A DNA stretch of 6,658 nucleotides from Chloroflexota bacterium (GTDB lineage Bacteria > Chloroflexota > Chloroflexia > Thermomicrobiales > UBA6265), in NCBI GenBank assembly GCA_023415845.1, contig JAEZJB010000400.1, positions 1-6,658 on the forward strand, read 5' to 3'. Position numbers and translations under genes: made by a program. Numbering within the stretch: the stretch's first letter is position 1; every line of letters begins with the position of its first letter. A model generated the notes under the pieces. The model ran no database searches, had not been told where the DNA came from, and saw only the letters and a list, made by a program, of their open reading frames with translations. Positions 1-6,195 of the stretch are shown here, piece after piece.

Positions 1-1421
1 TCCTGGAGTGCGTCATTCTCGTCGTAGACACGAATGGTGAGAGCCGCCGAGATGGCGCCGCCGTTGTCCGCTGGCGTGGACACCTTCGCCGTCACCTGCT
101 GGCCCGGATAGAGGGTGGGAGAGGCGAAAAGGCGGTAGCCACGCTTGGTGAAGACGAGGGTTTCGAGCGGGGTGAAGGTCGGGGTGGTGACGGTGGCACC
201 AGCCGAATTCAGGGTGATGGCGAGCTGGCCTTCGACGTTGGTGACGGAGGCGGACTCGGGCTCGGAGACGGTGAAGCCCTGGACGGAACCGGGCAGGGAG
301 AAGGTGAAGCGGGGTGCCGCGCCGGGTTCCTGGGGTTCGAGACCAGCCAGTCGCTGGGCGGCAGTGACCAGGCGATCGGTTTCGAGGACCGCGTCGGAGA
401 TTCCGCGACCACCCTCGGCCGTGGAGAGGTAGAGCTTGTCCGCGACCGGCTCGCGGTAATCGGGCACATCGTCAAATGCGGCCAGACCGTCGCGGATACC
501 GAGGATGGCGCCGACATTGCCGGCATTGCAGTCGGTATCCCAGCCGGCCGTGTTGGCGATCATCAGGGAGCGGCGGAAATCGCCATTGCCATGGAGCAGG
601 GCGAGGATGATGAGGGCGTGGTTTGGCACCATGTGGCAGGCGCCGGGGAACTTGTCGTAGCCATAGCGCTCACCGATTTTCTGGCGGGTGAGATACCAGT
701 CGTCGCTGGCGGCGTGCCACTCGCGGACATCGTGAATGACGCGGGCAATCGTCGAATCGGCCGGGATAACGGCCAGGGCGGTGTCGAGCAAGGTATTCAT
801 GTCGCGCTCGACGAACGCCTGGGCTTCGAGAGCGGCAATGACCTGGGCCCCGTAAACCGCCTCGCCATCGTGCGACACGCTACCGGCGCGGCGGGCCCAG
901 TCGGCGGCGCGCTCGGGGTCGCCGGGGAAGAGCATGGCCCAGCCATCGATGAAGATCTGGGCGCCGATCTGCTCGGCGATGGTCTTGCCATTGAGGACTT
1001 CGGAGCCACTGGCGGGCGCCTGGATTCCGCTCTGGAGGCGGAGGAAGGCGGTGTGTTCGCTGGAGACACCGAGGCCGCCCCACCAGAGGACGGTGCGCTG
1101 GTCGATGAGGTAATTGAGCCAGGCATCGCCGATCTGGGCCGGGGTGAGGTTGGGCGTGAATGCGTTGTCGGCGAGCGCACGGGGGAAGGTGAACGTGCCG
1201 GCGATGTCGTCGTCGGTGACGACGAGGGGCATGTTGAATTGCTCGTGGACATAATGATCGATCTCGCCAAGCTCGGCGACGATCTTTTCGTGGGTCCAGC
1301 CTTCGAACGGGCGCCCGAGGTAGACGCCGATGATCTTGCCGAGGACACCGGCGTAGACACGTTCGCGATAGTCAGCAGAGGTGAGGTCGACCGGTACAGG
1401 TGCCAGGGGCGTGCGCAACAC
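1..1421 (-). CDS. ADP-ribosylglycohydrolase-fold enzyme with C-terminal beta-rich domain (C-terminus cut off by window edge)
   Basis: An open frame of 473 codons runs off base 1, so the C-terminus is missing. The start is taken as GTG at 1421, because AAAGGA (1434-1429) lies 7 nt upstream; the next codon, TTG at 1418, is an alternative. Residues about 20-350 carry the ADP-ribosylglycohydrolase (DraG/ARH) signatures: TDDDIAG at 69-75, SHDGEAVYGA at 183-192 and GWDTDCNAGNVGAILG at 293-308. D70, D71, D295 and D297 match the acidic ligands of the family's dinuclear metal site. D72 and C298 stand where DraG and ARH proteins usually have Thr. From about residue 370 the sequence turns Thr/Ser/Val-rich and strand-like, suggesting an added beta-sandwich, possibly for carbohydrate binding. 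No signal peptide is visible, so it should be cytoplasmic. The gene follows the MalG-type permease by 54 bases with no terminator, so it is probably the last known gene of the sugar operon. Known family members cleave N- or O-glycosidic ADP-ribose bonds; a role on an imported glycoside or riboside is inference. Confidence 0.9.
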   Translation of the reverse strand, partial: MLRTPLAPVPVDLTSADYRERVYAGVLGKIIGVYLGRPFEGWTHEKIVAELGEIDHYVHEQFNMPLVVTDDDIAGTFTFPRALADNAFTPNLTPAQIGDAWLNYLIDQRTVLWWGGLGVSSEHTAFLRLQSGIQAPASGSEVLNGKTIAEQIGAQIFIDGWAMLFPGDPERAADWARRAGSVSHDGEAVYGAQVIAALEAQAFVERDMNTLLDTALAVIPADSTIARVIHDVREWHAASDDWYLTRQKIGERYGYDKFPGACHMVPNHALIILALLHGNGDFRRSLMIANTAGWDTDCNAGNVGAILGIRDGLAAFDDVPDYREPVADKLYLSTAEGGRGISDAVLETDRLVTAAQRLAGLEPQEPGAAPRFTFSLPGSVQGFTVSEPESASVTNVEGQLAITLNSAGATVTTPTFTPLETLVFTKRGYRLFASPTLYPGQQVTAKVSTPADNGGAISAALTIRVYDENDALQ

Positions 1422-1475
1422 AGAACGATCCTTTCGGCGATGGGTGGCCGGAGAACGCGGAGAGCAGGAATCGAT

Positions 1476-2327
1476 TCAGCCCTTGATGCCGCCCTGGGTC
1501 AGTCCTTCGACGAACCGGCGCTGGAGGCTGAGGAAGATCACGATGATGGGGACAATCATCATCATGGCGGCGGCGCTTGTCAGGCCCCAGTCGCGACTGA
1601 AGCGGGACGTGAAGTTGTAGTAGCTGGTGACGACCGTGAAGTTCTCCTGATTGGTGAGGAAGACCGTGGCCAGCAGGAACTCGTTCCAGACCGCCAGCGC
1701 CACGACGAGGCCGACGGTGAGGAAACCGGGCCAGGAGAGCGGGACGACGATCTGCATGAAGATTTTCCACTCGCTGGCGCCGTCGACGCGGGCGGCGTCC
1801 TCGAAATCGGCGGGCAACTGGAGCATGTAGGAGCGGAGGAGGAAGATGGCGAGCGGTGAGTTGATCGCGACATAAATGATGGCGAGACCGGGCAGGCTGT
1901 TGACCAGCCCGAGATTCTTCCAGAGGAAGAAGAGCGGGACGAGGAAGAGCTGGATCGGCAGGGACGAGCCAACCAGCAGATAGAGCGTGACCAGATTGGA
2001 GCCGGGTAAGTTCAGCTTGGCCAGACTGTAGGCCGCCATTCCGCCGAGCAGGAGAACGCCGACGACGGTGAGAACGACCAGCACGCCGCTGTTCTGGAGG
2101 GTGGTGGCGAAGTTCCCGACCTTCCATGCTTCGGTGTAGTTGCGCCAGATGAACTCGCCGGGGAACCCGAGCGGGTTGCGACCGATCTCGGCGGAACTCT
2201 TGACCGAGTTGAACGCGAGAATGACCAGTGGGGCCAGGGCGAAGATGGCGAGCAGGGTGAGGACGATGTAGTTCGGGATGGTGCCAAAGCCGGTTCGGCG
2301 CTGGACCCGGGAGCGGGTAGTGCTCAT
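1476..2327 (-). CDS. Carbohydrate ABC transporter permease, MalG type (second permease)
   Basis: This 283-residue inner-membrane protein has the length and layout of the MalG/UgpE/LacG class of sugar permeases. Six hydrophobic segments lie at about 20-39, 79-101, 113-135, 147-166, 202-224 and 250-268. The cytoplasmic EAA loop, which docks onto the ATPase, is clear: it starts EDAARVDGAS at 176 and runs to the conserved Pro near 200. The C-terminal end (RRFVEGLTQGGIKG) is typical of the class. The ATG at 2327 directly follows the TAG stop of the MalF-type permease (2330-2328), with no base between them. The ribosome binding site GGGAG (2338-2334) lies inside the end of that gene, 6 nt from the start, so translation of the two is probably coupled, giving equal amounts for a heterodimeric channel. 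The substrate cannot be told from the permease sequence. The family call is firm. Confidence 0.96.
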   Translation of the reverse strand: MSTTRSRVQRRTGFGTIPNYIVLTLLAIFALAPLVILAFNSVKSSAEIGRNPLGFPGEFIWRNYTEAWKVGNFATTLQNSGVLVVLTVVGVLLLGGMAAYSLAKLNLPGSNLVTLYLLVGSSLPIQLFLVPLFFLWKNLGLVNSLPGLAIIYVAINSPLAIFLLRSYMLQLPADFEDAARVDGASEWKIFMQIVVPLSWPGFLTVGLVVALAVWNEFLLATVFLTNQENFTVVTSYYNFTSRFSRDWGLTSAAAMMMIVPIIVIFLSLQRRFVEGLTQGGIKG

Positions 2328-3341
2328 CTAGATCTCCCACCCGCGACGCCGCAGGACGATGAAGATGGCGATCACGATGCCGACGAAGAAGCTCATGCTG
2401 AGGCCAATTGCGCTGGCATAGCCGGCCTGGAGGTTCATGAAGGCGTGCTTGAAGACGAGTACGGAAAGGACCTCGGAGGCGCCAGCGGGCCCGCCCTGGG
2501 TGAGAACCCAGATGTAATCGAAGGTCAGGAACGACCAGATACTGGTCATCAGGATCATGAAGACGAGGGTAGGGCGGATTCCGGGAATGGTGATATCGCG
2601 GAATTCCTGCCATTTCGACGCGCCATCGAGCCGCGCCGCTTCATAGAGTTCCGGCCCGATGTTCTGCATCGAGGCGAGGAAGAGAACCATCAGGAAGCCC
2701 CAGAAATGCCAGTTGTCGACGAAGGCGATGGTGGGCAGGACGGTGCCCTTGTCGCCCAGCAGCGCCTTGTCGAAGCCGGGGACGCCCCAATCGGTCAGGA
2801 CGGCGGGAATGCCACGGTCCGGATGGAGGAGGGAGCGCCAGATCGCAGCGACCACCACGCTCGGCAGGACGTAGGGCAGGAACAGCCCCATACGATAGAG
2901 CAGTGCGCCGCGACGGAGTGGGGCAAGAAGGCTGGCGGCGACCAGGGCGAGCGCGATGGGCACGGTCAGGAACATGGCAAGCCAGATGAGGTTGTTGCGA
3001 AACGCGTGCCAGAAGGATGGGTCATCAAAGAGGAGGGCGCGGTAGTTCTCCAGGCCGATCCATTCGGCCGAGCCAATGCCCGTCCACTCGGTCATGGAGT
3101 AGTAGATCGCGGCGAGAGCCGGACCAAGCACCACGCTGAGGTTGATCACCAGAATCGGCAGGACGAAGAGCCAGGGCACCACCCGGCGTCGCCAGGTAGG
3201 CCGCTGCCAGAAGCGAAGGTGGGGTTCACTGACAGTGTAGGTGCGTGGTGTCGCAACGGACGTATTCACGAGGTCCTGCTTCCGGGAAATGGGCATGCTG
3301 ACGTGCGGAGGCTGGCCCGTCCATGATGGAACGCCAGCCAC
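2328..3341 (-). CDS. Carbohydrate ABC transporter permease, MalF/UgpA type (first permease)
   Basis: The protein has 337 residues from GTG at 3341. Six hydrophobic segments lie at about 54-80, 117-140, 151-170, 203-225, 257-276 and 308-330. The EAA loop begins YEAARLDGASKW at 233 and continues to Pro253, and WVLTQGGPAGASE at 278-290 is a typical MalF/UgpA feature. It forms the membrane channel with the MalG-type permease that follows. The start is uncertain. GTG 3341 has no good ribosome binding site. ATG 3296 (residue 16) also lacks one. GTG 3269 (residue 25) has GGAAG 9 nt upstream and would give a 313-residue protein, nearer to the usual family length. All three lie before the first membrane segment, so function is unaffected. 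The gene follows the binding-protein stop (3356-3354) by 12 bases if the longest start is used. Confidence 0.95.
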   Translation of the reverse strand: MAGVPSWTGQPPHVSMPISRKQDLVNTSVATPRTYTVSEPHLRFWQRPTWRRRVVPWLFVLPILVINLSVVLGPALAAIYYSMTEWTGIGSAEWIGLENYRALLFDDPSFWHAFRNNLIWLAMFLTVPIALALVAASLLAPLRRGALLYRMGLFLPYVLPSVVVAAIWRSLLHPDRGIPAVLTDWGVPGFDKALLGDKGTVLPTIAFVDNWHFWGFLMVLFLASMQNIGPELYEAARLDGASKWQEFRDITIPGIRPTLVFMILMTSIWSFLTFDYIWVLTQGGPAGASEVLSVLVFKHAFMNLQAGYASAIGLSMSFFVGIVIAIFIVLRRRGWEI

Positions 3342-3353
3342 CGCGCCGGTGGG

Positions 3354-4700
3354 TTATCGCTCCGGAACTGGCGGAACGTCGCCAGCTTCCAGTTCGGCAG
3401 CAAACGAGTCCTGCAGGCCCTGCAGGTAGTCTTCGACGGTGATATCTCCCGCCCAGACCTTCTCGATTTCCTCGATCAGGTAGGTTTCGGTCTTCGGTGG
3501 CCAGAACGTCCAGGTGGTGTAACCGTAGTTGCCCGCGCTCGACGCGTCGTTCAGCTCCCCGATCATGCGGGCCTGGCGTTCGTCGAGGTCGCCGAGGAGG
3601 TCGGCCGGGATATCGACGGGAGCCGCCGCGAGGCCGATGCCGGTCACGGCTTTGGCCTGGGTCTCCGGGGAGAAGAGGTAGCTGAGGAACTCGGCAGCCG
3701 CCTCCGGGGATGCAGAATTGGCATTGATGCTGTAGGTGGAGCCAATGCCGAGATCGAAGATGGCTTCGCCGGTGGCGGATGGCATCGGCACCCAGTCCCA
3801 CTCCTGGCCGGATTCACCGAAGAACGTGTTGGCGTCGTTGATGAACCAGGATCCCTCGATCTTCATGGCGGCATCACCATAGGCAAGGGAGGCGGCCGCA
3901 TCGGCGGTGGCGGTGGTGTAGTAGCGGTCGAGGCCGCCCATGAACCAGCCGTTCTGCTGGTATTCGTTGAGGGTGGTCAGCGCATCGACGAAGAGCTGGT
4001 CGGTCCAGGGGAGCTCGCCGCGCAGCGCCTTGTAGACATTTTCGGGACCGGCGGCGTGGTTGAGGAACTCACCCACGTACCACTCGTTGGCACCCTTCCA
4101 CTCGGCGTTGGTGTGGGCAAACGGGATGAGTCCCGCATCGGCGACCTGCTGGGCAACGGCTGTCAGTTCGTCGATGGTGGTGGGAGGCGTCCAGCCCTGA
4201 TCCGCGAAGAGGGTCTTGTTGTAGTAGAGGACGAGTGTTTCGACTTCGCTCGGGAGGGCCACGAGTTGGTCGTTGACCCGGCCGAGGTTCATGGCCCAGG
4301 GCGCGAACGAGTCGGCCCAGCCAAACTCGGCGGCAAAATCATCGAGGGCGATCACCTGGCCGGCCTTGCCCAATTCCATCGACAGTGATGGGCCAGGCGT
4401 AACGACCACGTCGGGGCCGCCACCACCCGCCAGGGCCGTCTGGGTGGCGGTCCAGCCATTTGGTTGCATGGTGGCTTCGACCTGGACGCCGCCCAGCGCG
4501 TTGAACTCGGCGACCGTGTTGTCGATCAGCCACTGGGCGGTGTCGGAGCCGCCGGTGACATCGAGCCAGAAGACGATGGTGGGCGAGTCCTGGGCGCCGG
4601 TTGCACGACCGGTGGAGAGGGAGATGCCCGTGACGGTAGCACCGGCAGCAGCGAATTTGGCGAGCAGACGACGATCGATGCGGGTGGCAAGAAGACTCAT
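3354..4700 (-). CDS. Extracellular solute-binding protein of a sugar ABC transporter (family 1 type)
   Basis: The protein has 448 residues from ATG at 4700, chosen because AGGAG (4710-4706) lies 5 nt upstream; a GTG at 4742 in the same frame lacks this. The N-terminus has paired arginines (IDRRLLAKF, R10-R11), a moderately hydrophobic stretch at about 12-30 and a probable signal peptidase I site after A36 (TGA|QDSP). This resembles a Tat signal but fits the consensus only in part. There is no lipobox cysteine, so it may be secreted free or held by the signal rather than as a lipoprotein. The mature part shows the family 1 sugar-binding pattern: a first strand (TIVFWLDVTGG, 41-51), PDVVVTPG at 96-103, ALPSEVETLVLYYNKTLF at 148-165 and AAMKIEGSWFI at 277-287. 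The Trp- and Tyr-rich middle is usual for sugar stacking. It delivers substrate to the two permeases downstream. The ligand is unknown. Confidence 0.95.
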   Translation of the reverse strand: MSLLATRIDRRLLAKFAAAGATVTGISLSTGRATGAQDSPTIVFWLDVTGGSDTAQWLIDNTVAEFNALGGVQVEATMQPNGWTATQTALAGGGGPDVVVTPGPSLSMELGKAGQVIALDDFAAEFGWADSFAPWAMNLGRVNDQLVALPSEVETLVLYYNKTLFADQGWTPPTTIDELTAVAQQVADAGLIPFAHTNAEWKGANEWYVGEFLNHAAGPENVYKALRGELPWTDQLFVDALTTLNEYQQNGWFMGGLDRYYTTATADAAASLAYGDAAMKIEGSWFINDANTFFGESGQEWDWVPMPSATGEAIFDLGIGSTYSINANSASPEAAAEFLSYLFSPETQAKAVTGIGLAAAPVDIPADLLGDLDERQARMIGELNDASSAGNYGYTTWTFWPPKTETYLIEEIEKVWAGDITVEDYLQGLQDSFAAELEAGDVPPVPER

Positions 4701-4821
4701 GGTGACTCCTGAAATGACCTGACAAGCAACTTTGGGACCCACGTGTGAATGAACCTCGAAGCGGCCTGGCCTTATCGATCTCGTCCTTTCCGAATCACGA
4801 CACAGGGAGTGGTGGCAATGG
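4701..4821 (-). promoter_or_regulatory. Leader between the lacI-type gene and the binding-protein gene
   Basis: This 121-base gap is long for a position inside an operon, so it may hold a separate promoter or operator for the transporter genes. It contains CTTCGAGGTT (4761-4752), identical to a 10-mer in the lacI leader, and GGACGAGATCG (4786-4776), which differs by one base from GGTCGAGATCG in front of lacI. A CACGTG palindrome lies at 4745-4740. The only -10-like hexamer I see, GATAAG with GTGATT 16 bases upstream, is weak. There is no convincing hairpin followed by a T run, so read-through from lacI remains likely. Confidence 0.4.
4706..4710 (-). promoter_or_regulatory. Ribosome binding site deciding the binding-protein start
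   Basis: AGGAG lies 5 nt before ATG 4700. It is the strongest ribosome binding site in the window and rules in favour of this ATG over the upstream GTG at 4742. It fits the high expression usual for solute-binding proteins. Confidence 0.8.
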
Positions 4822-5841
4822 TCACGCAGATTCCCGCGGCACGAGGGTGAACGAGCGGAGCACGCGGCGGCTCGGTCCCCCGTAGGACCCGGTCAGGCGC
4901 GAGAGCAGCATTTCGGCGGCCTGGTGGCCGGTGGCATGGGCGTGCTGGTCGAGGGTGGTGAGCGCCGGATTGACGAGCCTCGCGGCCGGAATGTCGTCGA
5001 AGCCGGCGAGGGCGATGTCGTCGGGCACCCGAATCCCCAGTTCCCGGCAGGCCAACAGGGCGCCCATGGCCATCAGGTCATTGGCGGCGAAGACGGCGGT
5101 GGGGCGTGGCTCCATCTGGGCGAGCTCGTGCATGGCCTCGTAGCCACCGCGTTCGGTGAAATCGCCCCCACGGATGAGGACTTCGTCGAGCGGGACATGG
5201 TGTTCGGCGAGCGCCAGCCGATAGCCACGGACGCGCGACTCGCGAGTGACTGTGGCGGCGAGGCCGGAGATCATGCCGATGCGGGTATGTCCCTTGTCGA
5301 GCAGGTAGTCGACGACGGCCCTCGCGGCCTCCTCACCGGACACGGCGATGGTGTCGAGGGGGAGGTCGGTCGGGATCTGGGTGTCGCCGAGCAGGGTGAT
5401 GGGAGTGCCCTCGCGCAGGAGCGGCATCAGATCGTCGAGGTCGACAAAGAATGGCGTGAGGATGATGCCATCGGCGCGGCTCCGGCGGGCGGCTTCCAGC
5501 GAAGCACGTTCCTGATCGCGGACGCCGTCGGTATTGAAGGCCAGCACGTCGTAGCCAGCGGTGCGGCAGGCGTCCTGCACACCGCGAATGAACTCGGGAT
5601 AGTAGGGGTTCGTGATATCCGGAATGATGGCAGCAATCGTGGCGGTCTTGCGCGAGCGGAGGCTGCGAGCGGCATTGTTGGGCACGTAGCCGATCTCGGC
5701 GATGGCGTCGAGCACTCGTTGGCGGGTCGCCGGCGCGACGGAGGCGCTTTGGACATCGTTGAGAACGTAGGAGACGACTGCCTGCGAGACACCGGCGAGG
5801 CGTGCGACTTCGTGCTGGGTTGGCCGGCGACCTGACGACAT
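4822..5841 (-). CDS. LacI/GalR-family transcriptional repressor
   Basis: The protein has 339 residues, the usual family length. The N-terminal helix-turn-helix covers about residues 8-29 (TQHEVARLAGVSQAVVSYVL), with Q20, A21 and Y25 at the recognition-helix positions that choose the operator. The hinge helix PNNAARSLRS (54-63) carries L61, the leucine that family members push into the central CpG of the operator. The periplasmic-binding-protein-like core follows: DITNPYYPEFIRGV (75-88), RVRGY (203-207), FAANDLMAMG (251-260) and GFDDIPAARLVNPALTT (280-296), all usual for sugar-responsive members. It starts at ATG 5841, with only a weak ribosome binding site (GAG about 8 nt upstream). It lies directly upstream of the sugar transporter and is probably its local regulator. 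CG-centred palindromes at its own promoter suggest autorepression. The inducer is unknown. Confidence 0.97.
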   Translation of the reverse strand: MSSGRRPTQHEVARLAGVSQAVVSYVLNDVQSASVAPATRQRVLDAIAEIGYVPNNAARSLRSRKTATIAAIIPDITNPYYPEFIRGVQDACRTAGYDVLAFNTDGVRDQERASLEAARRSRADGIILTPFFVDLDDLMPLLREGTPITLLGDTQIPTDLPLDTIAVSGEEAARAVVDYLLDKGHTRIGMISGLAATVTRESRVRGYRLALAEHHVPLDEVLIRGGDFTERGGYEAMHELAQMEPRPTAVFAANDLMAMGALLACRELGIRVPDDIALAGFDDIPAARLVNPALTTLDQHAHATGHQAAEMLLSRLTGSYGGPSRRVLRSFTLVPRESA

Positions 5842-5862
5842 GGAACGATCTCGACCGAGATA

Positions 5863-5872
5863 TATACGTATA
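5863..5872. promoter_or_regulatory. Probable second LacI-family operator O2
   Basis: TATACGTATA is a perfect 10-bp palindrome sharing the core ATACGTAT with O1. Its centre is exactly 20 bp from the centre of O1, about two helical turns, so two repressor dimers could bind on the same DNA face. It lies in the predicted 5' leader of the lacI-type gene. Confidence 0.55.
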
Positions 5873-5881
5873 ACCTCGAAG

Positions 5882-5893
5882 TGATACGTATCA
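5882..5893. promoter_or_regulatory. Probable LacI-family operator O1 (perfect 12-bp palindrome)
   Basis: TGATACGTATCA is a perfect palindrome centred on CG, the form LacI-family operators take (compare GCAAACGTTTGC for PurR). It abuts the -10 box and covers the predicted transcription start, so a bound repressor would block RNA polymerase. The neighbouring gene encodes a LacI-family protein with the hinge leucine that intercalates at a central CpG. That this protein binds here is inference. Confidence 0.7.
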
Positions 5894-5921
5894 TTCTATG
5901 TATGTGGCATAAAAATGCAAA
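5893..5921 (-). promoter_or_regulatory. Sigma-70-like promoter of the lacI-type gene
   Basis: The -35 candidate TTTGCA (5921-5916) and the -10 candidate TAGAAT (5898-5893, five of six bases as in TATAAT) are separated by exactly 17 bases. The region is strikingly AT-rich against its GC-rich surroundings. The predicted start of transcription is near 5886, giving a leader of about 45 nt before ATG 5841. The last base of the -10 box is also the first base of a perfect operator-like palindrome, as expected for a repressed promoter. Confidence 0.65.
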
Positions 5922-6195
5922 CCTGGGGCCAGCGGTCGGGAGAGAGGTGGAGCTGTTAAATGGACTCTGCCCGCGCCTGGCAGACGACGTGCTGGCCAGG
6001 CCGTGTTGGGGAAAGGGAAAGTGCTGGCTGGCGGAATGCACCTAGAGCGGTGCGGGAGGGGCGAGGCCGCTGATCGATCCCGTGGCTAGCGATTCGCCCG
6101 GAAGTCGGGGGAAGACACCGCTCGCATGGCTCGGCAGAATCTCTAGTGCCTGACCGGCTGCCAGAACCGTGAGCGCTCGACGCCGGGAGGATTCC
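5922..6195. other. Spacer without a gene between the hxlR-type gene and the lacI promoter
   Basis: Together with the lacI promoter and leader, about 350 bases carry no supportable gene. Short frames here, such as a 37-codon plus-strand frame at 5960-6073, show no family features and no ribosome binding site. One inverted repeat (5975-6001) is listed separately. I see no clear terminator for the hxlR-type gene: no hairpin is followed by a T run. Confidence 0.6.
5975..6001. repeat. Inverted repeat, 7-bp arms with 13-base loop
   Basis: GCCTGGC (5975-5981) and GCCAGGC (5995-6001) are exact reverse complements. The stem is GC-rich, but no T run follows on either strand, so this is not a standard intrinsic terminator. 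It may be a weak hairpin at the end of the hxlR transcript, a protein site, or chance in GC-rich DNA. Confidence 0.35.

Noticed and set aside
591..1859. Long plus-strand open frame (422 codons) opposite the enzyme gene and the permease end
   Set aside because: It spans two real genes on the other strand. Its product is a low-complexity Asp/Glu/Gly/Val-rich string with no family features, as expected opposite high-GC codons.
1372..2613. Minus-strand open frame (413 codons) overlapping both permeases and the enzyme start
   Set aside because: It is out of frame with the permeases and its product is Arg/His/Pro-rich without membrane segments.
2445..3326. Plus-strand open frame (293 codons) opposite the MalF-type permease
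   Set aside because: It is antisense to a clear permease with an EAA loop and six membrane segments. The product is low in complexity and has no recognisable domain.
4740..4745. CACGTG as a further LacI-type operator before the transporter
   Set aside because: Only six bases are palindromic, and the flanks match the TGATACGTATCA pattern at about half of the positions, mostly on one side.
4924..5835. Plus-strand open frame (303 codons) opposite the lacI-type gene
   Set aside because: It lies almost wholly inside the LacI-family gene on the other strand and shows no domain.
5907..5918. GCAT-AAAA-ATGC inverted repeat in the lacI promoter spacer
   Set aside because: The four-base arms are easily expected by chance in an AT-rich promoter, and the site lacks the central CG of the other operators.
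5975..6001. Hairpin as an intrinsic terminator of the hxlR-type gene
   Set aside because: The 7-bp stem is sound, but the loop has 13 bases and no T run follows on either strand.
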